Under the pieces are notes generated by a model that worked only from the letters and a program-made list of their open reading frames with translations, ran no database searches and was not told where the DNA came from. Made by a program: the position numbers and the translations under genes. 64,000 nt of DNA from Sphingomonas parva (ex Maeng et al. 2020) (GTDB taxonomy: Bacteria; Pseudomonadota; Alphaproteobacteria; Sphingomonadales; Sphingomonadaceae): positions 25,195 to 89,194 of the forward strand of contig NZ_SPDV01000004.1 in assembly GCF_004564275.1 (NCBI RefSeq), given 5' to 3'. This document shows, one piece after another, positions 8,579 through 18,539 of this stretch. The first letter of the stretch is position 1; each line of letters begins with the position of its first letter.

Positions 8579-10297
8579 TTATTCGGCGGCGACGAGCGGC
8601 GCGTCGGGCTGGTTGGCGGGAATGCGCGGCGCGCGCTGCCGGCCGGTTGGGCCGGCCGAGGGCAACGGCCGGTCCCTGGCGGGGTCGAAGGCGGCGTCGC
8701 TGAGCGGCGCTTCCTCGCGCAGCCGGCCCTTCACGGTCATCCAGCAGTTGAAGACCATGATCAGGAAGCCGGAGAGGTAGAGCAGGCCCCCGACCGAGCG
8801 GATGACGTACATCGGGAACATCGCGGCGACGACTTCGGAGAAAGCGTAGACGAGGTAGCCGTCAGCGCCATACTCGCGCCACATCAGGCCCTGCATGATG
8901 CCGGCCACCCACATCGCGGCGGCGTAGAGAACGATGCCGACGGTCGCGAGCCAGAAGTGCCAGTTGATCATGCGCAGCGAGTAGAGGCGGGTGCGGCCCC
9001 ACAGGCGCGGCACCAGGTAATAGACGCAGGCGAAGGTGATCATGCCGTTCCAGCCGAGAGCGCCGGCGTGGACGTGGCCGATCGTCCATTCGGTGTAGTG
9101 GGACAGGCTGTTGACCGTCCGGATCGACATCATCGGACCTTCGAAGGTCGCCATGCCGTAGAAGGCGAGCGCGATCACCATCATGCGGATGATCGGATCG
9201 GTGCGGATCTTGTCCCACGCCCCGTTGAGGGTCATCAGGCCGTTGATCATGCCGCCCCAGCTCGGCATCCACAGCATGATCGAGAAAACCATGCCGAGCG
9301 TCTGCGCCCAGTCGGGCAGCGCCGTGTAGTGGAGGTGGTGCGGGCCCGCCCAGATGTAGAGAAAGATCAGCGACCAGAAGTGGATGATCGACAGCCGGTA
9401 GGAATAGACCGGCCGCTCCGCCTGCTTGGGGACGAAGTAATACATCATCGCCAGAAAGCCGGCGGTGAGGAAGAAGCCGACGGCGTTGTGGCCGTACCAC
9501 CATTGGGTGAGCGCATCCTGGACGCCGGCGAAGGCGGAATAGGATTTGGAACCGACCAGGCTGACCGGGATCGTCAGGTTGTTGACGATGTGGAGCATCG
9601 CCACGGTGACGATGAAGCCGAGATAGAACCAGTTGGCGACATAGATATGGGGCTCGCGGCGGCGCGCCACGGTGCCGACGAAGACGGCGAGATAGGCAAC
9701 CCAGACGGCGGTCAGCCACAGGTCCACATACCATTCGGGTTCGGCATATTCCTTCGACTCGGTGATGCCGAGCACGTAGCCGGTCGCCGCGAGGACGATG
9801 AACAGCTGGTAGCCCCAGAACACGAAGCGGGCGAGGCCCGGGAAGGCGAGCCGGGCACGGCAGGTGCGCTGCACCACGTAGAAGCTGGTCGCGATCAGCG
9901 CGTTGCCGCCGAAGGCGAAGATCACCGCCGAGGTGTGCAGCGGCCGCAACCGGCCAAAGCTGGTATATTCGAAGCCGAGGTTCAGCGCGGGGAAGGCGAG
10001 CTGGAGCGCGATGAACAGGCCGGCGGCAAAGCCGGCGACGCCCCAGAACAGGGTGGCGATCACACCCCAGCGGATCGGCTCGTCGTCATAGACGCTCTGG
10101 TCGGGGCGCGGCGCGACGATACCCGCCGCCGCATTCCCCGCGTTGCGCAGCGACCAGACCATCGCCGCCATCGCCGCGACCGCGACGATCGCGAGGTGCA
10201 CCGAAAAGCCGAAATCGGCCGAGGCGCCGACCAGCAAGGTCGCGACCACGGCCAGGAGCAGCCAGCCGCCGCTCTTCATCACCATCGTTTCCATCAT
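8579..10297 (-). CDS. ccoN: cbb3 cytochrome oxidase catalytic subunit I
   Basis: CcoN, 572 residues, is the catalytic core of the high-affinity proton-pumping oxidase, with about a dozen transmembrane helices. Haem and copper ligands can be read: [10 protein letters not shown] for low-spin haem, [10 protein letters not shown] and AGPHHLHYT for CuB, and the double-His [13 protein letters not shown] for the haem b / haem b3 pair. It is the first gene of the ccoNOQP-GHIS-hemN run, so the operon promoter should lie in the 290-base gap upstream. I could not find a full FNR/FixK box there. The start is uncertain by one codon, since two ATGs occur in a row (MMETMVM). Confidence 0.97.
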   Translation of the reverse strand: MMETMVMKSGGWLLLAVVATLLVGASADFGFSVHLAIVAVAAMAAMVWSLRNAGNAAAGIVAPRPDQSVYDDEPIRWGVIATLFWGVAGFAAGLFIALQLAFPALNLGFEYTSFGRLRPLHTSAVIFAFGGNALIATSFYVVQRTCRARLAFPGLARFVFWGYQLFIVLAATGYVLGITESKEYAEPEWYVDLWLTAVWVAYLAVFVGTVARRREPHIYVANWFYLGFIVTVAMLHIVNNLTIPVSLVGSKSYSAFAGVQDALTQWWYGHNAVGFFLTAGFLAMMYYFVPKQAERPVYSYRLSIIHFWSLIFLYIWAGPHHLHYTALPDWAQTLGMVFSIMLWMPSWGGMINGLMTLNGAWDKIRTDPIIRMMVIALAFYGMATFEGPMMSIRTVNSLSHYTEWTIGHVHAGALGWNGMITFACVYYLVPRLWGRTRLYSLRMINWHFWLATVGIVLYAAAMWVAGIMQGLMWREYGADGYLVYAFSEVVAAMFPMYVIRSVGGLLYLSGFLIMVFNCWMTVKGRLREEAPLSDAAFDPARDRPLPSAGPTGRQRAPRIPANQPDAPLVAAE

Positions 10298-10587
10298 CTT
10301 CCCCGACCGGACCTGCCGGCTTCAAGCACCGCAGGTACCCCCCGGCGGCCGCGAATCGGGTAGCCGCGGACGCTATGCTTTTGACTACGGGATGTCCCCT
10401 AGATGGCGCCCGAAGCGTCCCGGCGCTGCACGGGAGGCAATCGGCTTGCGGGAAATTCCCTATATACGTCCGTGACTTAGGCGGGGTAACACAGACTCAT
10501 CGGCGCGGCTTCGGGGGGAGTCGCGTGCCGCCGAACTGCGACCGGCGGTCTCCGGCCGGATGGTGGGCGTCCGGCCGGAGCTCGGTC

Positions 10588-11226
10588 TCAGGCCTCGTCC
10601 ATCGACCAGGCGACGAGCGCGAGCAGCCCCGCTGCGCCTGCGGCGGCGGCGAGGCTGACCGCCAGGCCGAGCGCGGGACGCGCCAGGGCGCCGAGCACCG
10701 CGCCCCCCACGAAGCCCGCCCAGAGGAGCAGGAAGGAGCCCCACCCGGTCGCGTCCGCGCCGCGCAGGGTCGCGGCGATCCGCTGCCCCAGCTTGACGAG
10801 CGTGCCCGTCATGTAGGTGAGGCCGATCCGCACCTCCCCCTCCTTCTCGAACACCGCATTCTCGGCCCCCATCGCGGCGGCGAGCAGCAGCGCGGCGGCG
10901 AAGGCGGCGCCGCCCAATCCCGAGGCGGCGGCGAGGCCGAGCAGCGCGGCGACGAAGAGCAGGACCGACGCGGCACGGCGTCGTCCGCCGGCGGCGCCGA
11001 CCAGCGCGCCCGCCGTGACACCGAGAACGAACGCGCCGATCAATCCTGCCGCCGTCGCCGCAGCCGGCGAATCGCCGGCGATGCCGACCGCCAGGCGAGT
11101 CGAGTTCCCACTCATGAACGACACGAAGAAGCCGCCCAGCTCGAGAAAAGCCACGGCGTCGACGAAGCCCGCAAGGGCCGAAAGAAGCATGGCGAGGGCG
11201 CGGAGGCGCCCGTCATAGCGAGTCAC
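10588..11226 (-). CDS. YoaK/DUF1275 family membrane protein
   Basis: A 212-residue integral membrane protein with about six hydrophobic segments. The DUF1275 hallmarks are visible: SALAGFVDAVAFLELGGFFVSFMSGN near the N-terminus and a GLTYMTGTLVKLGQ motif about residue 140. No biochemical function is established for the family. It lies between the cbb3 block and the universal stress protein on the same strand, with 13 bases to the stop of the stress-protein gene, so the two may be co-transcribed. Confidence 0.85.
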   Translation of the reverse strand: MTRYDGRLRALAMLLSALAGFVDAVAFLELGGFFVSFMSGNSTRLAVGIAGDSPAAATAAGLIGAFVLGVTAGALVGAAGGRRRAASVLLFVAALLGLAAASGLGGAAFAAALLLAAAMGAENAVFEKEGEVRIGLTYMTGTLVKLGQRIAATLRGADATGWGSFLLLWAGFVGGAVLGALARPALGLAVSLAAAAGAAGLLALVAWSMDEA

Positions 11227-11239
11227 GCGCCGATGATAG

Positions 11240-12037
11240 TCAGTGCGCGAGCAGCAGGGGAAGCGGGCTGTGGCGGAGCATGTCGCGGGTGACGCCGCCG
11301 AATACCGTCTCGCGCAATCGAGTGTGGCCGTAGGCGCCCATCACGATGGCCCCGGCACCGACCGCCGCGGCGGCCTCGATCAGCGCGTCCGCGGCCCTGC
11401 CGCCACCGGGCCGCGCGTCCTGCTCGGCGGCAATACCGTAACGGGACAGATAGGCCGCTGCATCGGCGACGGCGAAGCGACCGGTCTCGTCCCCTGCCGT
11501 GACCAGCGTGACCCCGCCCGCCTCCGCCAGCAGCGGCCGCGCGAGACGAAGCGCATGCGCGCTTTCCGGCGACCCGTTCCAGGCGACCATGATCCGAGCG
11601 GACGGATCGAAGCCGGCGTCGGCGGCCGGCACGGCCAGGATCGGCGCGCGGGCATGGAGCAGGACTTCCCCAGCGATCGACAAGGCAGCGTCGTCGTCGC
11701 CCGGCAGGGTGATGACGATCAGGTCGGCCAGCGCGGCCCGGGCGACGATTGCACGCCCCGTCTCTCCGTCCTGCTGCACCCACTCCCACGAGACGCCTTC
11801 CTCGCGGAGCCGGGCCTCCATCCGGTCGCGATGCTCGGCGTCCACCTGGTTCAGCCGGGCGAGCAGCGCGGCGGGCACGTAGACGCCGCCGAACGGATCG
11901 GCCACGACCAGGCTGTTGAACGGTCGCGACTGCAGGCAGGAGAGATGCGCGCTGCCTCGCCGGGCGAGCGCGAGCGCGGCCGCCAGCCGCGCCTCGAGAC
12001 CCCTGTCGTCATTGGCGAGCAGCAGGATCGACCTCAT
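11240..12037 (-). CDS. Tandem universal stress protein
   Basis: A 265-residue protein with two UspA-like halves. The N-terminal half starts RSILLLANDD and the C-terminal half has ARIMVAWNGSPESA and the ATP-binding-type signature GAYGHTRLRETVFGG. UspA proteins of this tandem kind are often induced by oxygen limitation or stress. The ATG at 12037 was preferred over an upstream extension because a strong Shine-Dalgarno (AAAGGAGGG) sits just before it. It is near the cbb3 block and may share low-oxygen control, which is inference from position only. Confidence 0.88.
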   Translation of the reverse strand: MRSILLLANDDRGLEARLAAALALARRGSAHLSCLQSRPFNSLVVADPFGGVYVPAALLARLNQVDAEHRDRMEARLREEGVSWEWVQQDGETGRAIVARAALADLIVITLPGDDDAALSIAGEVLLHARAPILAVPAADAGFDPSARIMVAWNGSPESAHALRLARPLLAEAGGVTLVTAGDETGRFAVADAAAYLSRYGIAAEQDARPGGGRAADALIEAAAAVGAGAIVMGAYGHTRLRETVFGGVTRDMLRHSPLPLLLAH

Positions 12038-12158
12038 CGCACCCTCCTTTGCTGTCGGCGTCGGCGCCGCCGTGCGGGCTGCCGGAAACCATCGCGACCA
12101 GGCCGACTCCGTAGGATTGCTTATACAACAGCCACCTGCCGTCGGGCATCGCGACAGG

Positions 12159-12515
12159 ATGCAATGGCAATCGATCCGACTCGAACTCGAGCCCAGCCGC
12201 GAATTCCCGCGAGGTTCGGCCAGCCGCATCTATCTGCTCCGCCTGCCACTCCACGACGACGGCCGGATCGACGACAACGCGCTCGCCGTTGCCCCCGCCC
12301 AGGCGACCGTGCGGCGCTTCTGGCCGAACGAGCCGGACCTCTCCGGCATCGTCAAGGCGAGCGACGACGGCTGGGCCTTCGCGTTCGACGAGGACGGCGA
12401 GATCCTCGTCCGCCATCGTCCGCACCCGATCAGGCTCGGCGAATCCCTGGTCCTGACCGAGCCCGACGGCCGCGAGCGGGCGTTCCGCGTTGCGAGCCTC
12501 CGGGCGCTGCAATAG
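12159..12515 (+). CDS. Conserved hypothetical protein (118 aa)
   Basis: A soluble, acidic 118-residue protein with no signal peptide. It contains RIYLLRLPLHDDG, ATVRRFWPNEPDLSG and a C-terminal SLVLTEPDGRERAFRV segment. I recall this pattern from small unassigned sphingomonad proteins but know no function. The start at 12159 (MQWQSIRLELE) has a GACAGG ribosome-binding sequence. It is divergent from the universal stress protein, sharing a 121-base promoter region. Confidence 0.7.
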   Translation: MQWQSIRLELEPSREFPRGSASRIYLLRLPLHDDGRIDDNALAVAPAQATVRRFWPNEPDLSGIVKASDDGWAFAFDEDGEILVRHRPHPIRLGESLVLTEPDGRERAFRVASLRALQ

Positions 12516-12896
12516 TCGGTCGGTCGGGCGGGGGCGCGCCGCCGCGTTCGAAGAGGGTGCTGACGTGGTGCTGCGTCAGCGTGCTGAACGCCACCTCGCC
12601 GACGACCGTGCAGAGCTGCGCGTTAAAACGCTCAGTCGAACCGTTCCAGCATCCCCCGAGGCATGCGGGCACAGGATCGTCGGGTTGATTGGCGCCAGGA
12701 TGTGGATGTCGTCGACGTTGTTCTCTTGAGGACGAAAGCGGATCTCCGAATCGTTTCCGTCGATAGCCTGCCAAGAATGACGTTCGCCTTCGACCCCCCG
12801 ACCCTCCCCGAGCCATCTTCAGCGGCAATGCGCGCGAGTACGCAACCCTGAGGCCAAGATGCACACGTGGCCCAATAAACCTGAAGTGGTCTCGGC
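12516..12896. other. Gene-poor stretch, no convincing gene
   Basis: This 381-base stretch has no open frame with family-like features. On the minus strand a frame around 12565-12670 reads NGSTERFNAQL, which weakly recalls the C-terminal part of a DDE transposase core, but there is no rest of a transposase and no terminal inverted repeats. Base composition looks less GC-rich than the flanks. I regard it as probable decayed or foreign DNA. Confidence 0.35.
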
Positions 12897-13283
12897 CTAA
12901 CGCACGCGGGTACAGACCGCGGTAGGCACGGTGGTGCCGATCACGCCGTAGCGGACCCGGGTCGAGTAGACGGTCACGGACTCAGGGACCGAGGTGGACT
13001 GAGTGACCTCCCGGTTCGCATTGCTCGCCGTCGGCCAAAGGAAGACGACGCGTCCGGAGCCCACGCCCGTCTCGTTGTAGAAGCTCACCGTCACGTGGTT
13101 CTTCTGTGTATCGTGCAAGTACACGCTGCGCAGCGCTGGCTCGCCTGGTCCAGGATTGGGGCCGACCCAGCCCAGATCTCCGCCCGAGGTCACACATGCC
13201 GCCATGAACTCCCGGATTGGCAATGCAGGAACATGAACTGAGGCCGATTGCTGCACCAACGCCGCCATGAGAATTGTCAGCAT
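12897..13283 (-). CDS. Hypothetical small exported protein
   Basis: A 128-residue product starting MLTILMAALVQQSAS, a short hydrophobic leader that may be a weak signal peptide, then a Ser/Thr/Val-rich body with two cysteines (AACVTS, TAVCTRV) that could form one disulphide. The ATG at 13283 has GGGAG upstream, and the frame is open further upstream without support. I recognise no family. It lies between two low-information stretches (12.5-13.5 kb), suggesting a small inserted region. Confidence 0.5.
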   Translation of the reverse strand: MLTILMAALVQQSASVHVPALPIREFMAACVTSGGDLGWVGPNPGPGEPALRSVYLHDTQKNHVTVSFYNETGVGSGRVVFLWPTASNANREVTQSTSVPESVTVYSTRVRYGVIGTTVPTAVCTRVR

Positions 13284-13571
13284 ACTGATCTCCCGTGCCA
13301 GAATTCGACTTTTACACCAACTCTCGGTCTGTCGGGAGGTCTGCCTCGCCCGTTGAGCGCACCCGACGACACACGCCCGACAGCCCGCAGGATTTTTCCA
13401 TCGGCCCCAGCAGCCCCGAGGTCGCATTACCGATGACAGTCTCGTCGATGTCACGCCCTTCGGCAATCGCGGGAGGGAGCCCGGCGCGGAGGCGGCGCAC
13501 GAGGTCTCATGGTTCCGACCACGGACGATTTCCGCTAGGATCGGGCGCGCAACGGATGACGGGAGTCGCTG

Positions 13572-13811
13572 ATGCTGCTGATCTGGCGCGGGGCGCTGTG
13601 CGTCATCGCCGGCATCGTCGTCGCGGCATTGCGCACGCTGAAGCGCGGGCGGCTCAGCCAGCCGCCCAGTCTCGGCGCGCGGGACGCGCCGGAGACGCTG
13701 GAGCCGAAGGGCCGCGGCGACAGGCTCAGCCTCAAGGCCGACATTCCGGGGCTCGGGCTCGCTCTGTTCGGAGCGATCCTGATCTTCGTGGGTGCGCTGA
13801 CCTCGACCTGA
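13572..13811 (+). CDS. Hypothetical two-helix membrane protein
   Basis: A 79-residue protein with a hydrophobic helix at each end (LLIWRGALCVIAGIVVAAL and GLGLALFGAILIFVGAL) and a polar middle. GGGAG lies ahead of the ATG. It is convergent with the hybrid kinase, 27 bases away. No family was recognised. Confidence 0.6.
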   Translation: MLLIWRGALCVIAGIVVAALRTLKRGRLSQPPSLGARDAPETLEPKGRGDRLSLKADIPGLGLALFGAILIFVGALTST

Positions 13812-13838
13812 CGGCGTGGTCCCGATCGCGCCGCCGCT

Positions 13839-16800
13839 TCACTCCAGTGCTTCGCGGATCTTGCGCGCGAGCATCTCGATCTGGAACGGCTTGGTGACGA
13901 TCGACATTCCCGGCTCGAGCCGCCCGTCGCCGATCACCGCATTTTCCGCATAGCCGGTGATGAACAGGATCCGGAGCCCGGGCCTGAGGGCGCGGGCGGC
14001 ATCGGCGACCTGGCGGCCGTTCATGCCGCCGGGAAGTCCGACGTCTGTGATCAGCAGATCGATGCGGGCGTTCGACTGGAGGATCTTGAGCCCGGACGGA
14101 CCGTCGCCCGCCTCGATCGCCGAGAAGCCGGCGTCGGCGAGCACCTCGCCGACCAGCATCCGCACCGTCGGCTCGTCGTCGATCACCAGCACGACCTCGC
14201 CGTCTCCCGAGAGGTCGGTGCGCTCGGCGCCGGCCTCCTCGCCATCGGCGGGAACATGCGCGTCGTGTCGCGGCAGATGGATGGTCATCGTCGTGCCGCG
14301 GCCGACCTCGGAATCGATCCGGACCTGGCCGCCCGACTGACGGGCGAAGCCGTAGATCATCGAAAGGCCGAGGCCGGTCCCCTCGCCCAGCGGCTTGGTG
14401 GTGAAGAAGGGATCGAACGCCTTCGCGACGACCTCGGGCGGCATGCCGGTGCCGGTGTCGGTCACCGCCAGGGTGACGTAATCCCCCGCCGGCAGATCGC
14501 GCACCGCCGCGGCCGAGGCATCCAGCACGCGATTGGCGGTCTCGATGGTCAGCCGGCCGCCGCCGGGCATGGCGTCGCGGGCGTTGATGCACAGGTTGAG
14601 GAGCGCGTTCTCGAGCTGGTTGGGATCGACGAGCGTCGCCCACACAGCGGAATCGCGCAGGACCTCGACCTGCACGGCCGGACCCACGGTCCTGCGGACG
14701 AGCTCCTCCATCCCCGAAACCAGCCGGTTGAGGTTGGTGGGCTTCGGATCGAGCGTCTGCCGGCGCGAGAAAGCGAGCAGGCGATGGGTGAGCGCGGCGG
14801 CGCGCTCGACGGCGCCCTGGGCGGCATTGGAGTAGCGCTCGACCTCGCCGAGGCGGCCCTGAGCGATCCGCATCCGCATCATCTCGAGGCTGCCGCCGAT
14901 GCCGGTCAGCAGATTGTTGAAATCATGGGCGAGGCCGCCGGTTAGCTGGCCCACCGCCTCCATCTTCTGCGCCTGGCGCAGCGCCTCCTCCGCCTGCTCG
15001 CGCTCCGCCACGGCCGCCTGGACGCGCTGCTCGAGCGTCTCGTTGAGCTCGCGCAGGGCCGCCTCGGCGGCGCGCTTCTCGTCGATCTCCCGCTGCGCCG
15101 CCTGGTAGAGGCGGGCGTTGTCGATCGCGATCGCCGCCTGTCCGGCAATGCCCGCCATCAGCCGCTCGTGCCGTTCCTCGAAGCGCCCGGTCTCCTTGTG
15201 GCCGAAGAACAGGCCGCCGATCACCTCGCCCGAGCGCGACTGCACCGGAACCGCGAGATAGGAGCGGACCGGAAGATGGCCCTTGGGCATGCCACGATAG
15301 GGCTCGCTGCGGCCGTAGCGCGGATCGGCAAGGATGTCGTCCGATCGGATCACGCCTTCGCCGTCGAACGTCGGCCCGAACACCGCCGTGTTGCGCGGCA
15401 TGGGGAAGTTCTCGAACGCCGCCCGATCGACGCCCGACAGCGTGTAGAGCATGTAGGATTCGCCGCGCTCGTCGAGCACGTTGTAGAAGAACGCGCCGAA
15501 GTCGGCGCCGGTCAGCGAGACGCCCGCGTCGGTGACCATCTGCACGACGCGCTCGAGGTCGAGCTCGGCGGCGACCGCTTCGCCGGTGCGGTTGATCGTC
15601 TCGAGCGTCCGGCTCTCCTCGACCAGCCTCTCCTCGGCGATCTTGCGCGCGGTGATGTCGTAGCAGACTCCGAAATGTCTCGTGCCGCCGTCGGCGCCCT
15701 GCACCGCCTCCCCTTCCCGCGCGATCCAGCGAATCTCTCCGCTGTCGGGCCTCACGATCCGGTATTCGATATAAGCGAGCGCCCGCTCCGGCAGGGCGCT
15801 GCGGCCGGTGACGACGCGCTCCCGATCGTCCGGATGGATCAGGTCGAGGAACATGCCGACCGGTGCTTCGCCGACGGGCGCAACGCCCCACAAGCGACAG
15901 AATTGCTCCGAGACCACGACGGTGCCCGTCTCCGGAATCAGCTCGAACGTGCCGATGCCGCCGGTGGCCTGGGCGACGCGGAGCCGTTCCTCGCTCCGTC
16001 GCAAGGCGTCCTCGACCCGGCGGCGCTCGGTGATGTCGACCGATGAGCCGACCAGGCCGACGACCCTGCCGTCGGCGTCGCGAAGCGGCGTCTTGGTCGA
16101 GAGCCAATAGGCCGGCGATCCGTCGGCGAGGCGCACCTCTTCCTCGACCTGCTCCGTCTCGCCACTTTCCATGACCCGGCGGTCGTTGGCCATGATCGCA
16201 GCCGCTTCGGCCTTGTCCTCCAGGACCTCGGCATCGGTCCTGCCGATATAGGCCTCGGGCGGCAGGCCGAGCAGCTCGCTGGTCCCCCGGTTGGCGACCA
16301 GCAGCCGCCCGTCGCGATCCTTGGCATAGACGACGCCCGGGACCGCCTCGGTGAAGGTGCGCAGGAGGACGGTGGCGCGATCGCGCTCCGCCTCGATGGC
16401 GCGCCGCTCCTCGATGTCGAGGAGCACGCCGGGGAAGCGCAGCGGCGTCCCGTCGGGCGCACGCTCGACCCGGCCGTTCGCCTCGACCCAGCGATAGGCC
16501 CCGTCCTGCTGCCGGACGCGATATTCGCAGCGATAGGCGCCGCCGCGCTCCAGCGCTTCGGCGATCGCCGCCTCGACCCGATCGGCATCGTCGTCGTGGA
16601 TCGATGCGGCCACCTCCGCCAACGGCAATCCCTCCCGGCAGCGCTCGGGATCGACGTCGAACGAGGCGGCGAATCGATCGTCGGCGAAGAAGAGATCCGC
16701 CTGCACGTCCCAGACCCAGGTGCCGATGATCGCCCCGGCATCGAGCGCGAGCTGGACGCGCTCCGCCGCCTGGCTCGCCAACGCAGTGGTGCGGTGCCGC

Positions 16801-17681
16801 TCGGTCACGTCGCGGTAGAAGATCGCCAGGCCGTCACCGCTCGGATAGGCGCGCATGTCGATCCACGCCGAGCGGCCGTCCGGCCAGCGATAGAGATGCT
16901 CGCGCGCGACCGGCTCGCGGGTGCGCATCGCCTGCTTGTAGAGAGCGCCGACCACGCTCTCCTCGCTGCCCGGCCAGACCTCCCAGTGGGAGCGGCCGAC
17001 GATCTGCGACCGCGCGCGCTGCTCGTAGCGCATTCCTTCCGCGTTGATGTCGAGGACGCGGAAGTCCGGATCGAGGAGGATGAAGCCGTCGGTGATGTTC
17101 TCGAGCACGTTGCGCGCCCGGTCGCGCTCGTCGTTGAGCGCCGCCTCCGCCTCGTGGCGGGCGCGCGCCGCCAGGATGCGGTCGGTCGTCTCGATCACGA
17201 TTGCGAGCACGCCCGCCGGGCGGCCGTTCTCGCCGATCACCGGCGAGTAATCGAGGTTCATGAAGACCTGCTCGGGCACCCCGCGCCGGAACAGCGTCAA
17301 CTCCTGATCCTTGTACGACAAAGTGCCGCCCGCGAGCCCGACGCGCATGACGTTGTCGTTGAACTCGGCGACCTCGGGCCAGCCTTCGCGCACCTTGGCG
17401 CCGAGCAGGTCGGGATGGCGGCCGCCCGCGAAGACGCTGTAGGCGTCGTTGTAGAGCATGACGCCGTCCTCGCCCCACAGCATCACCATCGGCACCGGCG
17501 AATGGAGGACCATGCCCAGCGCCGTGCGCAGGCTGCCGGGCCAGCCTTCGATCGGCCCGAGCGGCGTGCCGGCCCAGTTCCGTGACGCGATCAGCCCCGC
17601 GCATTCGCTGTCCGGTCCAAGCCACCGCGCGACGCCGGCGGGATCGGGCCGGCTCGCGGCAGGAGGTTCGAAGTCATGCAT
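13839..17681 (-). CDS. Multi-PAS hybrid sensor histidine kinase
   Basis: A 1,280-residue soluble hybrid kinase. An N-terminal PAS-like domain ([12 protein letters not shown], then [15 protein letters not shown]) is followed by about four more PAS domains (e.g. [19 protein letters not shown], and [20 protein letters not shown]). Then come a GAF domain ([18 protein letters not shown]), a coiled coil, the HisKA box [13 protein letters not shown] with the phospho-His near residue 919, a HATPase domain ([21 protein letters not shown]) and a C-terminal receiver with Asp near 1213 ([10 protein letters not shown]). There is no transmembrane segment, so it senses a cytoplasmic signal. An upstream in-frame TTG at 17717 is possible, but the ATG is preferred. 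No separate response regulator is adjacent. Confidence 0.9.
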   Translation of the reverse strand: MHDFEPPAASRPDPAGVARWLGPDSECAGLIASRNWAGTPLGPIEGWPGSLRTALGMVLHSPVPMVMLWGEDGVMLYNDAYSVFAGGRHPDLLGAKVREGWPEVAEFNDNVMRVGLAGGTLSYKDQELTLFRRGVPEQVFMNLDYSPVIGENGRPAGVLAIVIETTDRILAARARHEAEAALNDERDRARNVLENITDGFILLDPDFRVLDINAEGMRYEQRARSQIVGRSHWEVWPGSEESVVGALYKQAMRTREPVAREHLYRWPDGRSAWIDMRAYPSGDGLAIFYRDVTERHRTTALASQAAERVQLALDAGAIIGTWVWDVQADLFFADDRFAASFDVDPERCREGLPLAEVAASIHDDDADRVEAAIAEALERGGAYRCEYRVRQQDGAYRWVEANGRVERAPDGTPLRFPGVLLDIEERRAIEAERDRATVLLRTFTEAVPGVVYAKDRDGRLLVANRGTSELLGLPPEAYIGRTDAEVLEDKAEAAAIMANDRRVMESGETEQVEEEVRLADGSPAYWLSTKTPLRDADGRVVGLVGSSVDITERRRVEDALRRSEERLRVAQATGGIGTFELIPETGTVVVSEQFCRLWGVAPVGEAPVGMFLDLIHPDDRERVVTGRSALPERALAYIEYRIVRPDSGEIRWIAREGEAVQGADGGTRHFGVCYDITARKIAEERLVEESRTLETINRTGEAVAAELDLERVVQMVTDAGVSLTGADFGAFFYNVLDERGESYMLYTLSGVDRAAFENFPMPRNTAVFGPTFDGEGVIRSDDILADPRYGRSEPYRGMPKGHLPVRSYLAVPVQSRSGEVIGGLFFGHKETGRFEERHERLMAGIAGQAAIAIDNARLYQAAQREIDEKRAAEAALRELNETLEQRVQAAVAEREQAEEALRQAQKMEAVGQLTGGLAHDFNNLLTGIGGSLEMMRMRIAQGRLGEVERYSNAAQGAVERAAALTHRLLAFSRRQTLDPKPTNLNRLVSGMEELVRRTVGPAVQVEVLRDSAVWATLVDPNQLENALLNLCINARDAMPGGGRLTIETANRVLDASAAAVRDLPAGDYVTLAVTDTGTGMPPEVVAKAFDPFFTTKPLGEGTGLGLSMIYGFARQSGGQVRIDSEVGRGTTMTIHLPRHDAHVPADGEEAGAERTDLSGDGEVVLVIDDEPTVRMLVGEVLADAGFSAIEAGDGPSGLKILQSNARIDLLITDVGLPGGMNGRQVADAARALRPGLRILFITGYAENAVIGDGRLEPGMSIVTKPFQIEMLARKIREALE

Positions 17682-17815
17682 CGGCCAAGCGATAGGCGGT
17701 GGCGAAGCCCGTGCCAAGTAAAGGCTGAGCGCGGATCTGCGATGCCGCGCTCAACGCAAGTTCTCGACGTCCGGCACAAGATTAGCCTCAGAAAGCCGGC
17801 GGAATGCCGCGACCG

Positions 17816-18070
17816 CTAGAATGTGATCGTGACGGCTTCCTCGAACGTGACTCGCAACACGGGAATGCGCGTCTCGTCCAGGATCTCGATGTAGCAGGAG
17901 AGGTGGATCTCTCCCCCGCGTATCTCTGCGGCGAGCAGCTCGCGCGCCCGGTCGATGGCGACGCGATGCGCCGCCTCCGCATCGGGAAGCTCGCGTCCCG
18001 TCTCGTCGCACCGGTCGCCGTGACGGTCATGGATGTCGAAATAGAAGAGCGGCATCGGAAACGACGTCAT
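17816..18070 (-). CDS. DUF6894 family protein
   Basis: An 84-residue protein with the family layout: an N-terminal LFYFDIHDRHGD strand, DETGRELPDAEAA, a helix with RARELLAAEI, and a closing EILDETRIPVLRVTF strand. Function is unknown. These short proteins are common in alphaproteobacteria. A second in-frame ATG five codons on (MPLFYFD) could be the true start. Confidence 0.8.
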   Translation of the reverse strand: MTSFPMPLFYFDIHDRHGDRCDETGRELPDAEAAHRVAIDRARELLAAEIRGGEIHLSCYIEILDETRIPVLRVTFEEAVTITF

Positions 18071-18172
18071 CCGCTAGGCGCGTGGCCTGCGCAAACAACC
18101 TGGATCAAGGCAGCGGCACGGGATGGGGTCAGAGCGCTTCCGCCCGGCGCGATCACGTTCTAGACGGCGCCG

Positions 18173-18508
18173 ATGCCTACGATCCTGCTGCTCGTCGCGT
18201 CCAACGTGTTCATGACCATCGCCTGGTACTGGCATCTGAAAGGCGGAATGGCGAAGCCGATCCTCCTCGTCATCCTGATCAGCTGGAGCATCGCGCTGGT
18301 CGAATATTCGCTCGCCGTGCCGGCGAACCGTCTCGGCTATGCGAGCGGATGGAGCGCCGCCCAGCTGAAGATCGCGCAGGAAGCCATCGCCCTCATCGTC
18401 TTCGCCGGGTTCATGGTGCTGGTCCTCGGCGAGCCGCTCCACTGGCGGCATCTCGCCGCCTTCGCCTGCATCATGGCCGCGGTGGGCTTCCTGTTCGTGA
18501 AGCCCTGA
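18173..18508 (+). CDS. DMT-superfamily (DUF486) membrane protein
   Basis: A 111-residue protein with four hydrophobic helices, like a small multidrug resistance-sized transporter but of the DUF486 type. Signatures are SNVFMTIAWYWHLK near the N-terminus, SIALVEYSLAVPANRLGY in the middle and GEPLHWRHLAAF near the end. Substrate unknown. It is convergent with fixJ, 31 bases away. Confidence 0.85.
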   Translation: MPTILLLVASNVFMTIAWYWHLKGGMAKPILLVILISWSIALVEYSLAVPANRLGYASGWSAAQLKIAQEAIALIVFAGFMVLVLGEPLHWRHLAAFACIMAAVGFLFVKP

Positions 18509-18539
18509 GACACGGTTCGCAAGGCCGGGCCGGTTCTGG

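Noticed and set aside
8081..10363. Long plus-strand open frame opposite ccoN/ccoO
   Set aside because: Antisense shadow of the oxidase genes. Composition is random-like and it lacks any domain.
10381..10385. Half FNR/FixK site TTGAC upstream of ccoN
   Set aside because: The second half-site (GGATG) does not match ATCAA or GTCAA at the right spacing, so no FNR-type box is claimed.
12565..12670. Minus-strand frame reading NGSTERFNAQL, like the end of a DDE transposase
   Set aside because: Only about a dozen residues resemble it. There are no catalytic Asp/Glu, no inverted repeats and no target duplication, so no insertion sequence is called.
13284..13571. Minus-strand frame 13312-13500 as a possible gene
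   Set aside because: 62 codons without ribosome site or recognisable motif. The stretch looks like non-coding or degraded DNA.
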